This document shows positions 16,371 through 24,820 of a stretch of DNA of 64,000 nucleotides, piece by piece. Source of the stretch: an uncultured Porphyromonadaceae bacterium (GTDB lineage: Bacteria; Bacteroidota; Bacteroidia; Bacteroidales; Muribaculaceae); the NCBI GenBank assembly GCA_947178215.1, contig CAMWXJ010000014.1, positions 1 through 64,000 of the forward strand, in the 5' to 3' direction. Each line of letters opens with the position of its first letter. Positions within the stretch are counted from its first letter, which is position 1. Position numbers and translations under genes: made by a program. The notes beneath the pieces were generated by a model. That model did no database searches and had not been told where the DNA came from. It saw only the letters and a list, made by a program, of their open reading frames with translations.

Positions 16371-17688
16371 TCATTCCTAAAGCTATGCCCGAGCGCCGCG
16401 ATGGCGGTCCGTCGCGGTAAGAAAGCCGCCACACATATTCTATCAGCATGATTCCGAGGATGCGGTTGATTCCTATGCCCGCTTCGGCATAAGGCTTTCC
16501 CCATTCCAGGCTGCGACACGACGCAAGCGGCAACGCGGGCAGTATATGGTTAATCTCAGGATTGTTGCGGTGTGAGAGCGAGCCTGCTGCTGCGTCTACC
16601 GAGGCTGAGATCGACATTTCCAGAAGGCGTACTCCCGGTATAAGACTGAAAAGTGCGCCGCCGTCATCAAAACGCATGTGTATGTCAGCGTAATTGTCGG
16701 CCGCAAGTTCCATGGGTGTGAGCATGGCGAAGTGTCCGAACGAACGCAGGATATACGGCGAGCAGGGGATAGAAGGTATAAACGGGTATGCCCCGTGTCC
16801 GGCGGTTACCGTTGTGTGGGCAAGCAACTCAACGCACATTCCGTTGCGAGCGAGTGGTATCAACTTGGAGGCGGCGCCCTCAATTGTCAGCAAATCAGTG
16901 GCGTCGGACGATGAAGCGCCTTTTACACACCCTATCCGTGCTTTCAGTCGCAATGCGGATGGATTGATTTCGTGGCGCCTGACCCATGTCTGGATGAAAT
17001 CTCCGCCGGGACTGTACGCCGCTTCGGCATACAGTCGCCATGCGTCGAGGGTGTGGAGGGGCGTCGGCGCCACCGCCGTGATGAAACTGATGTAGCGCGT
17101 GGGATAGATTCGTTCGCGTGCGCCCGACAATGTCAGCGAAGTCTGCCGTGTCGGCTCGACCTGATAGCTCATAGTCGCCTCACGCCGGTAGAGCATCATC
17201 TCGTTGTGGCGGCGTATGATGCGGAAACGCTGACGCTGCGGAATCGTTGTCAGGGCTTCGGTGCCGAGGGTCTGCGTGTCGAAACTCATGCGCGCTTTCA
17301 GAGAGTTGACCGGCCATGAGCCGAAATAACTGTCGACCGGGCGCAACGACCATTCGGCTTCTGCCATATATTTCCAGCGACGGTCACGAAAGCCGTAAGC
17401 GCCGTATCCGCGCAAAGCGATATAGGGCGACAGCCGCGCGGTGGTAGCAACGCCCGCCCCAAGCCTGAATCCTTCGAGGGTATTGTAGCCGAAAAGCGTT
17501 GACAGTGGCCCGAAAGCGACCTTGCCGTCGCGCGGTATATATCCGGTGGACGACGCCATGATATGCCGGTTCATCGCGCTCCATTCTCGGTAGAAGCGAA
17601 TGGAGAGGGGAATGCTGTCGTTTGTCGCGCCACACAAAGGCGCGGCAGCGACATGCGCTGCGATAATTATGGCGGCAAAATATCTCAA
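16357..17688 (-). CDS. DUF5686-type outer-membrane beta-barrel protein, short form
   Basis: A 443-residue protein with an export signal (RYFAAIIIAAHVAAAPLCGA). The segment LFGYNTLEGFRLGAGVATTA followed by LSPYIALRGYGAYGFRDRRW is the signature of the DUF5686 barrel. Alternating aromatic strands continue to a terminal Phe (GIALGMNVSF), as expected for outer-membrane barrels. Full-length DUF5686 proteins are about 800 residues and carry an N-terminal carboxypeptidase-regulatory-like domain; this one keeps only the barrel. The start appears to be TTG at 17688: an in-frame stop lies shortly upstream and no ATG precedes the signal peptide. The function of the family is unknown. Confidence 0.7.
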   Translation of the reverse strand: MRYFAAIIIAAHVAAAPLCGATNDSIPLSIRFYREWSAMNRHIMASSTGYIPRDGKVAFGPLSTLFGYNTLEGFRLGAGVATTARLSPYIALRGYGAYGFRDRRWKYMAEAEWSLRPVDSYFGSWPVNSLKARMSFDTQTLGTEALTTIPQRQRFRIIRRHNEMMLYRREATMSYQVEPTRQTSLTLSGARERIYPTRYISFITAVAPTPLHTLDAWRLYAEAAYSPGGDFIQTWVRRHEINPSALRLKARIGCVKGASSSDATDLLTIEGAASKLIPLARNGMCVELLAHTTVTAGHGAYPFIPSIPCSPYILRSFGHFAMLTPMELAADNYADIHMRFDDGGALFSLIPGVRLLEMSISASVDAAAGSLSHRNNPEINHILPALPLASCRSLEWGKPYAEAGIGINRILGIMLIEYVWRLSYRDGPPSRRSGIALGMNVSF

Positions 17689-17704
17689 TTCCGTCTGTTC
17701 GTTA

Positions 17705-17860
17705 TCAATTCACGGTGATTCGTTCGATATCGCTCATAGTCAGGCTTAAATCGACCGCGACACTGGCAAGGCCACTCATGCCGGTGGTCTTGTCGACATG
17801 CTGCGGGGCGTTTTCGCTGATTGCACGGAAGCTCCGGTTACCGATAGGATATTTCTGCAT
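17705..17860 (-). pseudogene. N-terminal remnant of an AAA-ATPase-like/PD-(D/E)XK (DUF1703-type) gene
   Basis: A 51-codon frame opening MQKYPIGNRSFRAISENA and then HVDKTTGM. This matches the start of the large Bacteroidales family with an AAA-ATPase-like domain and a DUF1703 nuclease-like domain, which typically begins KYPIGIQSFEKIRE and then YVDKT. After the VDKT motif the similarity ends and the frame stops 17 bases before the DUF5686 gene. The ATP-binding P-loop and everything after it are missing. It sits directly behind a good promoter (17899-17929), so it may now serve only as a leader peptide; that is inference. It could also be a small functional protein. Confidence 0.55.
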
Positions 17861-17898
17861 ATGCGATGATAATTCCTGCCTTGTGTCGCTTTAAAGTA

Positions 17899-17929
17899 CA
17901 AAGGTAGCGGTTTTCTGTAAAATCGACAA
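17899..17929 (-). promoter_or_regulatory. Promoter for the DUF5686-folC direction
   Basis: On the minus strand TTG (17929-17927), 20 bases, then TACCTTTG (17906-17899). It fires toward the AAA-ATPase remnant and the genes beyond. It is back to back with the galM promoter, with about 27 bases between the two. Confidence 0.65.
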
Positions 17930-17955
17930 GAGGGCGCCCGGTAATGTGATATTTT

Positions 17956-17987
17956 TTTGTCGGGTCACGAAAATCTTATTACCTTTG
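17956..17987 (+). promoter_or_regulatory. Promoter of galM and the nucleotidyltransferase gene
   Basis: TTTG (17956-17959), 20 bases, then TACCTTTG (17980-17987). This is a full match to the Bacteroidota consensus. The position shows that the galM start must lie downstream, which supports the ATG at 18038 rather than an earlier one at 17957. Confidence 0.8.
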
Positions 17988-18037
17988 CGGATAAGGAGTG
18001 CCATCAGGCTCCGACTACTCAATTTCACCTCACAACC

Positions 18038-19087
18038 ATGAAAATTGATAAAAAGACTGTAAATATGGAAGGCAAGGGTGACATAACCCTTGTGACCCTG
18101 ACAAACGCCTCGGGAGCCGAAGTGACACTTTCGTCGGTCGGCGCCGGTATCGTGCGTGTCGTGGTTCCCGACTCAAAGGGCGAAATGGCCGATGTGGTTC
18201 TCGGCTACGCCGACCCGCGTGATTATTTCTACGATGGCCCCTGCGCCGGCAAATGTCCCGGTCGCTATGCCAACCGTATTGCCCGTGGACATTTCAGTAT
18301 CGACGGCCAGGAGTATACGCTTGCTGTCAACAACGGCCCCAATGCGTTGCACGGCGGTCCCGAAGGCTTCCAGAACCGTATATGGGACTGTGACGTCAAT
18401 GCTGATGGCATGGTAACTTTCACTTACCGTTCGGCTGACGGCGAGGAAGGCTATCCCGGCAACCTTACCGCACGCGCCATTTACACATGGAGCGATGACT
18501 GCCGCCTGACACTCCATCTTGAAGCCGAGACTGACAAGGCTACTGTTGTCAACCTCACCAACCACGCTTACTGGAATCTTGACGGCGAGGGCGCCGGCAG
18601 TGTGCTTGACCAGATACTCTGGCTTGGCTGCTCGCATTTCCTCCCCACCGACGAGACCCTTATCCCTACCGGAGAAGTTGCTGCTGTTACAGGCACTCCC
18701 ATGGACTTCACCGCTTCCAAGCCTATCGGCAAGGGAATGGACCTCGAATATACTCCGCTCAAATACGGCAAAGGCTACGACCACTGCTTTATGGTAGATG
18801 ACTGGAAGCCCGGCGTGATGAAGACTGTGGCACGCCTTGAATCGCCGGCATCGGGCCGTGTGCTCGAAGTAGCTACCACCCAGCCCGCGGCGCAGATATA
18901 TGCCGGATGCTGGCTCGCCGGCTCGCCGATAAACAAGAGCGGACGTCCGATGAACGACTACGACGGCGTGGCTATCGAATGTCAACACCCTGCTGACGCG
19001 CCCAATCAGTCCTGGATGCCCTCGACACTCCTTCGTCCTGATGAGAAGTTCAGCGAGACAATCGAATTTAAATTCAGTACAAAATAA
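18038..19087 (+). CDS. galM: Aldose 1-epimerase (galactose mutarotase)
   Basis: A 349-residue enzyme from the ATG at 18038; earlier in-frame codons lie inside the promoter. It interconverts alpha and beta anomers of galactose and glucose. Family motifs include GRYANRIARGHFSIDG (substrate Arg), NNGPNALHGGPEGF with the catalytic His, VVNLTNHAYWNLDGEG with the second active-site His, and GVAIECQHPADAPN with the catalytic Glu. There is no signal peptide. A nucleotidyltransferase follows after 25 bases, so the two are probably cotranscribed for hexose activation. Confidence 0.95.
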   Translation: MKIDKKTVNMEGKGDITLVTLTNASGAEVTLSSVGAGIVRVVVPDSKGEMADVVLGYADPRDYFYDGPCAGKCPGRYANRIARGHFSIDGQEYTLAVNNGPNALHGGPEGFQNRIWDCDVNADGMVTFTYRSADGEEGYPGNLTARAIYTWSDDCRLTLHLEAETDKATVVNLTNHAYWNLDGEGAGSVLDQILWLGCSHFLPTDETLIPTGEVAAVTGTPMDFTASKPIGKGMDLEYTPLKYGKGYDHCFMVDDWKPGVMKTVARLESPASGRVLEVATTQPAAQIYAGCWLAGSPINKSGRPMNDYDGVAIECQHPADAPNQSWMPSTLLRPDEKFSETIEFKFSTK

Positions 19088-19112
19088 AACCATTCAACAT
19101 CACTAAGCAAAG

Positions 19113-20018
19113 ATGAAACCTACACTCTTTGTACTTGCTGCCGGCATGGGTTCGCGTTATGGCGGCTTAAAGCAGCTCGACGGTCTTGGCCCTCACGGCG
19201 AGACTATCATGGACTACTCCATCTACGATGCCCTCAAAGCCGGCTTCGGCAAGGTTGTATTCGTAATCCGCAAAGACTTTGAGGATGATTTCCGCAGTAA
19301 GGTCCTCAGCAAATATGAAGGTCACATCTCTGTGGATGTCGTGTTCCAGAGCATCAACGATCTTCCCGAAGGCTACACCTGCCCCGCCGACCGCACAAAG
19401 CCCTGGGGTACTAACCACGCCGTTCTCATGGGCAAGGACGCAATCAAAGAGCCCTTTGCTGTAATCAATGCCGACGACTTCTACGGCCGCAACGCTTTTG
19501 AGGTAATCGCCAAGGAGCTTTCACGTCCGCGCGACCGCAAGGGCGACTACTGCATGGTAGGTTTCCGCGTAGGCAATACCATGACCGAAAACGGTTCCGT
19601 GAGCCGTGGTGTGTGCACCACCGGCGCCGACGGTAACCTCACCGGCGTGGTAGAACGCACATCGATCGCTTATGACCAGGACGGCCGCATCGTGTTTACC
19701 GATGAGAACGGTAAGGAGCAGACTCTTGAACCCAACACCCCTGTGTCAATGAACCTCTGGGGCTTCACCCCCGACTACTTCGATTACTCGGAGCGCGAGT
19801 TTAAGAAGTTCCTCGACGAGAAGATCGATACCCCAAAGAGTGAATTTTTCATCCCTCTCTGCATCGACACTCTTATCAAGGATGGCGAAGCTACCGTAAA
19901 GGTTCTCGACACAGATTCCAAGTGGTTTGGCGTTACTTATTCGGCCGACCGTCCCGGTGTAGTCGAGAAGTTTGCCGAACTCCACGCAAGCGGTGAATAT
20001 CCTGAGAAACTATTCTGA
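19113..20018 (+). CDS. Sugar-phosphate nucleotidyltransferase-like protein
   Basis: A 301-residue protein of the NTP-transferase fold. The nucleotide-binding loop is LFVLAAGMGSRYGGLKQLD, and VINADDFYGRNAF carries the metal-binding Asp. WGTNHAVLMGKDAI is the base/sugar-binding part. The family resembles hexose-1-phosphate uridylyl- or thymidylyltransferases but is a distinct group common in Bacteroidota, often beside galactose or hexose genes. It lies 25 bases after galM and ends at a strong terminator. The exact sugar substrate is unknown. Confidence 0.85.
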   Translation: MKPTLFVLAAGMGSRYGGLKQLDGLGPHGETIMDYSIYDALKAGFGKVVFVIRKDFEDDFRSKVLSKYEGHISVDVVFQSINDLPEGYTCPADRTKPWGTNHAVLMGKDAIKEPFAVINADDFYGRNAFEVIAKELSRPRDRKGDYCMVGFRVGNTMTENGSVSRGVCTTGADGNLTGVVERTSIAYDQDGRIVFTDENGKEQTLEPNTPVSMNLWGFTPDYFDYSEREFKKFLDEKIDTPKSEFFIPLCIDTLIKDGEATVKVLDTDSKWFGVTYSADRPGVVEKFAELHASGEYPEKLF

Positions 20019-20044
20019 CAGCTAATCCGCGACAATATATAATC

Positions 20045-20097
20045 AGCTCCCCGGCGTGTGTGACTCTCTAACAACGCCGGGGAGCTGAATCTTTTTT
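20045..20097. terminator. Strong terminator, probably bidirectional
   Basis: A perfect 13 bp GC-rich stem: AGCTCCCCGGCGT (20045-20057) with ACGCCGGGGAGCT (20074-20086). GAATCTTTTTT follows on the plus strand. It ends the galM transcript and lies 15 bases beyond the end of the convergent DUF6377 gene. Confidence 0.92.
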
Positions 20098-20111
20098 GAG
20101 GGTGATAGGGT

Positions 20112-21686
20112 TCAGAGCGATGTTATAGCGGCCTCGAAGTTGTCGCGGTCCTTGGCCCGGTTGCGTATCTTGTTACGATAGGCATAGATTGTGTTGACGC
20201 TGTAATTGAGGATGCGTCCCACCTTGGCCGTGTCGTCGATTCCGAGGCGCATGAACGCGAGTATGCGTAGGTCTGTGTTGAGCTTCTCGCCGTCTTTCAG
20301 CACTATCTGTGAGTCTTCGCGCAGCAGCGCATTGACTTTTGCCACGAAGTCGGGATACATGTGCAGAAAAGCGTCGTCGAATATGGCGTAGAAGTCAGTG
20401 GAGTTGTGCTCCACAAATTTTCCCGAACGCGTGAGGCGATACAGCTCGTCGGTCTGGCCGGTGGAAATTTTGTTGGCGGCTATCTTGCAGAACTGGTTGA
20501 GCTTGTCCATGTAGATGGCGCTGAGATCGAGGAAGCGGCTTATGTATGTTTCTTTGGCAAGATTTGACTCTTCGAGATGACGTTGCAGACGCAGGCGGTA
20601 GGTGTTGCGCCTGTGGGCATAGGCGAGTGCCACCGCAAGCATTACAATCAGCACACCCATGATAATGATTAGGATGCGTACTCGTTTCTGTGACTGGGCG
20701 AGCTCGCGGTTATGGATGCGCTCGATAATCGGTAGCTGTGCTGCGGTCTGTATCATTCGTGTGGCGGCGTGTGCCTCTATCGCGTTCTGCATTGCTTCTG
20801 AAAAATAGAGGTGAGCGCGGTTTATGTCGTCGCGGTCGAGCATATATTTGCCGAGCCGTTGGAGCGACGTGATTTCGCGTGTGGCAGCTCTCGTATCGGC
20901 GAGTGCCGACAGCCCGAGATAATACATCTGTTCGTTTTCGTTGTCGAGGTCATCGCCTATGGCTGCCAGCAGGTAGGCGGCAATGGCAAAATTGTTGTCG
21001 GTCATTGTTGACACGTCGAGTGCTTTGAAGAGTTCCTGGCGGGCGCGACGGTGATTGCCGGTCAGGTAGAGGTATTCTCCGAGATTGACAAGGCGTGTGG
21101 CTTCCGAAGCTTTCGGCTCCATGTCGTTGAGAATAATCAGCTTCTCCATCATTTGCAGCGACAACGAGTCGTAGTGGGCGTGAAGAGCCGGATAATCGGT
21201 GAAGAGATTGCCGATATAGTCGTACATGCGTCGGCCGCAATTGAAATAGTGGCGCTGCATGTTGAGGTCAAAGCCCGTGGTGTCGACCGACGTGAAGCGT
21301 TGTATAGCTTCCGTAGTGAGGCCTCCCAGCGGCATTAGTGATGCCGCGTCAAGCGAAAACTCCGCCGCGCTTCTGCGGTCGCCGATGCTGTCGGCGTAGG
21401 CCGCTGCCCTTATGTAGTTGGTTACGGCGAGGTCGTTGTCAAATCCTGTTGCCGCCGCGCCTATTTTGCGGAAGTCGATTATTGACAGGCGTCCTGAGTT
21501 GACGCGCGCCGACAAGGAATCGAGATGGTGCTGGCGCCGCCCGATATTAACATCGCGCAGTTTGAGTTCGGCGTCAAGAGCGCGGATTATGCCATTGACA
21601 TCGTCGGTCTGGATTACGGCCGGATACGCCCCGCATATAAGCGGTAGCGCAAAAAGCGACAGAAGAGAAAGAATAAGCGGTCTCAT
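20112..21686 (-). CDS. Membrane-anchored TPR-HTH regulator of the DUF6377 family
   Basis: A 524-residue protein: export signal (1-20), a helical TPR-like sensor region outside the cytoplasmic membrane (about 25-330), and one membrane span (RVRILIIIMGVLIVMLAVAL, about 345-365). A coiled helix follows, and then a C-terminal LuxR-type helix-turn-helix. The HTH part is LRILAFMRLGIDDTAKVGRI followed by LNYSVNTIYAYRNKIRNRA. This is the layout of Bacteroidota one-component regulators that sense in the periplasm and bind DNA from the membrane. Its start overlaps the stop of the upstream TPR gene by four bases, so the two products may work together. The target genes are unknown. Confidence 0.82.
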   Translation of the reverse strand: MRPLILSLLSLFALPLICGAYPAVIQTDDVNGIIRALDAELKLRDVNIGRRQHHLDSLSARVNSGRLSIIDFRKIGAAATGFDNDLAVTNYIRAAAYADSIGDRRSAAEFSLDAASLMPLGGLTTEAIQRFTSVDTTGFDLNMQRHYFNCGRRMYDYIGNLFTDYPALHAHYDSLSLQMMEKLIILNDMEPKASEATRLVNLGEYLYLTGNHRRARQELFKALDVSTMTDNNFAIAAYLLAAIGDDLDNENEQMYYLGLSALADTRAATREITSLQRLGKYMLDRDDINRAHLYFSEAMQNAIEAHAATRMIQTAAQLPIIERIHNRELAQSQKRVRILIIIMGVLIVMLAVALAYAHRRNTYRLRLQRHLEESNLAKETYISRFLDLSAIYMDKLNQFCKIAANKISTGQTDELYRLTRSGKFVEHNSTDFYAIFDDAFLHMYPDFVAKVNALLREDSQIVLKDGEKLNTDLRILAFMRLGIDDTAKVGRILNYSVNTIYAYRNKIRNRAKDRDNFEAAITSL

Positions 21687-23254
21687 TGTGTCTTGACTGA
21701 CTTTTGCAGCGGAGCTGTAACGGACGTGAAGCGCTTGTGACTGCGCAAAGGCTCAAGTGATATGAGTGGCGTGGTATCCGACAGCACGGCGTGACGGTTG
21801 TCGTAGCCTGCCGCGATAGCAGCTTCAAGCATATTCAGTGCCTCCTCGGGCTTATCGGCGCGCGCGAGCACACAAGCCGCGGTAAACATGGCTACTCCGT
21901 CGCCTGCTGTCGATAGTCGGGTGAGACTGTTGGCCCACACTGTCGCTTCGTCTGTTTTGCCGAGTGCCAGTAGGGCGAATCCTCGCAGTGACGCGGGGTC
22001 GTCAGGGTCAAACACAAGATCGGCGGCTCCCTCGATAAGGTTGTCGCACAGAGACTCCGGTGCCACGGTAGAGCGTAACAGATAGAGCAAAGGACGGTGC
22101 GACGGCTCGGTCATTATCGCGGCCGCGAGCTGTGTCGAAGCTTCCGCCGCGCGGTTGAGGGCAATGAGTATGCGGGCACGTTGCTCCATAGCGTCTACAT
22201 TGTCGGCGTCGAGTGCAAGTGCGGAGTCTATTTCAGTAAGCGCGTCCTCGTTGCGGCCAAGCCTGTGAAGAGCGACGGCTCGGAGTGTGTGCCATTCCGA
22301 ATCATGCATTACTGCGGGCGCTTTGCGGAGGACTTGAAGTGCCTCGTCGTTGAGGTCGAGGGCAAGGAGCGACTCGGCGATTGACGACGCAAGGGCGCCT
22401 CCGGCAAACGGACCGGAACCGTCGATAACATCATAGTCGGCGAGTGCGCTCGCATGGTGCTCGTGGTCCTGAGCAATCGCGGCTCGGATGTAGTAGAGAA
22501 TACCTGCGGAGGGGTTGTCGTTGATAGCCTTGTCAAGACCTCCCGTCACACCCGGGAACGACCGCCGGCTCATGTCGACGAGTTTTTGAAGCGCGTCGCC
22601 CGAAGCGTCATCGTTGCAGCCAATGGCGCGGATGCATGCGGTAATGGCCTCGTCGGAGCGACCGAGCAGGATATACAGGTCGGCCAGTGATAGGTATGAT
22701 TTTCCCGCGCGTGGAGCTATCTCTACGGCGTCGTTGGCGTAGGCCAAGGCGGCATCGGTATCGCCGTCGAGAGCCGATACTTTCGCCAGTCCGAACAGTG
22801 TAGACGCATCTCGGGGATTGACGCGACGATAGCGGTTGTATTCGTCGCGTGCCTCACGGTAGCGGCCGAGTCCGGTAAAGATTCTGGCGCGTGCCACTGT
22901 AAGCGACGGCACGTCGGGCTTTAACGCCGCCGCGGCTTCAAGGTCGGCCAATGCGGCGGTATAGTCCATCTGTATCTCATACACTGATGCACGCTGCGAC
23001 AGAATCTCGAAGCGCAGGTCCTTGTCGCCTTTCGGACATAGACGCAACGCGTCGTTGAGGTCTGATAGGGCCGGTGAGGTGAGTCCTTGTGACAGATACT
23101 CCAAGGCGCGCGACAGATAGAGGTCGCAATTATCGGGCTTGGAAGCAATCAGCGACGTATAGGTGTCGATGATGTCGGTCGACAGACGCGTCTGCTGCTG
23201 CGCGGCGCCTGCCAGCGAAGCGGCTATAAATACCGCAACAACGAACGGGCGCAT
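21683..23254 (-). CDS. Exported tetratricopeptide-repeat protein
   Basis: A 523-residue protein with a signal peptide (MRPFVVAVFIAASLAGAAQ). A row of about a dozen TPR units runs through the rest, for example ALEYLSQGLTSPALSDLNDA, then ASVYEIQMDYTAALADLEAA, then FGLAKVSALDGDTDAALAYA. There is no enzymatic domain or second membrane segment. It presumably sits in the periplasm as a protein-binding scaffold. It is coupled by overlap to the DUF6377 regulator and starts 3 bases after kdsA, so it is cotranscribed with LPS-core synthesis. Confidence 0.8.
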   Translation of the reverse strand: MRPFVVAVFIAASLAGAAQQQTRLSTDIIDTYTSLIASKPDNCDLYLSRALEYLSQGLTSPALSDLNDALRLCPKGDKDLRFEILSQRASVYEIQMDYTAALADLEAAAALKPDVPSLTVARARIFTGLGRYREARDEYNRYRRVNPRDASTLFGLAKVSALDGDTDAALAYANDAVEIAPRAGKSYLSLADLYILLGRSDEAITACIRAIGCNDDASGDALQKLVDMSRRSFPGVTGGLDKAINDNPSAGILYYIRAAIAQDHEHHASALADYDVIDGSGPFAGGALASSIAESLLALDLNDEALQVLRKAPAVMHDSEWHTLRAVALHRLGRNEDALTEIDSALALDADNVDAMEQRARILIALNRAAEASTQLAAAIMTEPSHRPLLYLLRSTVAPESLCDNLIEGAADLVFDPDDPASLRGFALLALGKTDEATVWANSLTRLSTAGDGVAMFTAACVLARADKPEEALNMLEAAIAAGYDNRHAVLSDTTPLISLEPLRSHKRFTSVTAPLQKSVKTQ

Positions 23255-23257
23255 CGG

Positions 23258-24079
23258 TCAGTCGGCAAATTGGTCGATGCAGTGGCGCAGTGCTGTAAGG
23301 CGTCTCAGCAGCCGTGGGAGTTCGGCGAGCGGGAGCATATTGGCTCCGTCGCTCTTGGCTACGGCCGGTTCGGGATGTGTCTCAATGAAGAGGCCGTCAA
23401 CACCCACGGCGATACCGGCTCGGGCAATGGTCTCTATCAGGTCGGGGCGTCCTCCGGTAACACCCTTGGGTTGATTGGGCTGTTGCAGCGAGTGGGTGGC
23501 GTCGAGCACTACCGGTACGCCGAATTGCTGCATTGTGGGGATGCCGCGGTAATCGACAATAAGGTCTTGATAGCCAAACGTGGTGCCACGCTCGGTTATA
23601 GCTATGTCGGTCGCGCCCGATTCACGTAGCTTATCGACTGCAAATATCATTGCCTCAGGAGACAAGAACTGACCTTTCTTGATGTTGACGGCTCGGCCGG
23701 TGCGCGCGGCAGCAACGAGGAGGTCGGTCTGACGGCACAGGAAAGCCGGAATTTGGAGCACGTCTACGTCAAAATCGCTTGCCATACGCGCTTCATCGGC
23801 CGAGTGGATGTCGGTCACGACGGGGATATTGAATGTGCGGTGTACTTTCTGTAACACAGCGAGGGCCTCGCGGTCGCCGATGCCGGTAAACGAATCGAGG
23901 CGCGAGCGGTTGGCCTTGCGATATGAGCCCTTGAAGACGTAGGGTATGCCGAGTTCGGTGGCAAGGGGAGCTATCGTTGCAGCGATGTCGAGGGCCATGC
24001 GTTCGCCTTCGATGACGCAGGGACCGGCGAGCAGAAAAAAGTTGTCGGTGCCGGGAGCGAGTATGCGGTTGTTAATCAT
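23258..24079 (-). CDS. kdsA: 3-deoxy-8-phosphooctulonate synthase (KDO-8-phosphate synthase)
   Basis: A 273-residue TIM-barrel enzyme joining phosphoenolpyruvate and arabinose-5-phosphate for KDO in LPS. Motifs: FLLAGPCVIEGERMALDIA, FKGSYRKANRSRLDSFTG, VVTDIHSADEARMASDFDVD, LQIPAFLCRQTDLLVAAART, NIKKGQFLSPEAM, and a late VDGLFIETHPEPAVAKSDGA. The start overlaps the rsmE stop by four bases. Confidence 0.96.
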   Translation of the reverse strand: MINNRILAPGTDNFFLLAGPCVIEGERMALDIAATIAPLATELGIPYVFKGSYRKANRSRLDSFTGIGDREALAVLQKVHRTFNIPVVTDIHSADEARMASDFDVDVLQIPAFLCRQTDLLVAAARTGRAVNIKKGQFLSPEAMIFAVDKLRESGATDIAITERGTTFGYQDLIVDYRGIPTMQQFGVPVVLDATHSLQQPNQPKGVTGGRPDLIETIARAGIAVGVDGLFIETHPEPAVAKSDGANMLPLAELPRLLRRLTALRHCIDQFAD

Positions 24080-24795
24080 TGTATGCAGGTTGATGCTTGG
24101 TCAAGTATATGGAAAGTCTCAATTGCGGTCAGTGCGGCCGTTTCGGTGCGCAGGCGGCACGGGCCGAGGCTTACCGGGAGCCAGCCGGTGTCGAGCGCGG
24201 TACGTATCTCTTCAGGTGAGAAGTCGCCCTCCGGGCCTATCATTATTACAGCGGATGTCGAAGCTCGGTATTCGCAGGCAAGGAGGCGTCGCGGTATGGT
24301 GCGGTCGCAGTAAGCGATGAAACGCTGGTGTGAGGCGAAGTCGGATATTATTCTGTCGACCGGGGTCATCGGGTCGATGACCGGCGCGACTGCTTTCAGC
24401 GACTGTTTCATCGCGGCGACGGCAATCTTTTCGAGGCGCTCGGTCTTTATCTCTTTGCGCTCGGAGTGGCGACACAGAATGGGAATGATACGGTTGACAC
24501 CGACTTCCACCGCTTTTTCTACGAGCCATTCCATGCGGTCGATATGTTTTGTGGGGGCGACGGCGAGTACAAGCTCCTGCTTCCACGGCAGGGGCATGGA
24601 TTCCGACGCGATAATCTCGACAGCAGTATGACGTTGGTGCGGAGCCACGATGCGGCAGGTATAGGCAGTGCCGCGGCCGTCAATCACCTGAATTTCGTCG
24701 TCTTCTCGCAATCTCAGCACACGCGTGGCGTGGGCCGAGTCACTTTCGGGCAGCGTAAGGGTAGAAGTTATGTCCGGTGAATAAAACTGTATCAT
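24076..24795 (-). CDS. rsmE: 16S rRNA m3U1498 methyltransferase
   Basis: A 239-residue SPOUT-fold enzyme with an N-terminal PUA-like domain (ATRVLRLREDDEIQVIDGRG). The C-terminal knot carries VIMIGPEGDFSPEEI and LPVSLGPCRLRTETAALTAI, the SAM-binding trefoil motifs. It methylates U1498 of 16S rRNA. It is translationally coupled to kdsA downstream and follows an MFS gene by 25 bases. Confidence 0.95.
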   Translation of the reverse strand: MIQFYSPDITSTLTLPESDSAHATRVLRLREDDEIQVIDGRGTAYTCRIVAPHQRHTAVEIIASESMPLPWKQELVLAVAPTKHIDRMEWLVEKAVEVGVNRIIPILCRHSERKEIKTERLEKIAVAAMKQSLKAVAPVIDPMTPVDRIISDFASHQRFIAYCDRTIPRRLLACEYRASTSAVIMIGPEGDFSPEEIRTALDTGWLPVSLGPCRLRTETAALTAIETFHILDQASTCIQ

Positions 24796-24820
24796 AGTGG
24801 TGTAAGGTGGGTGAGAGGTG

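Noticed and set aside
18173-19093. A 306-codon minus-strand frame across galM
   Set aside because: It lies wholly opposite the clear galM gene, has no recognisable domain, and is typical of antisense frames in GC-rich coding DNA.
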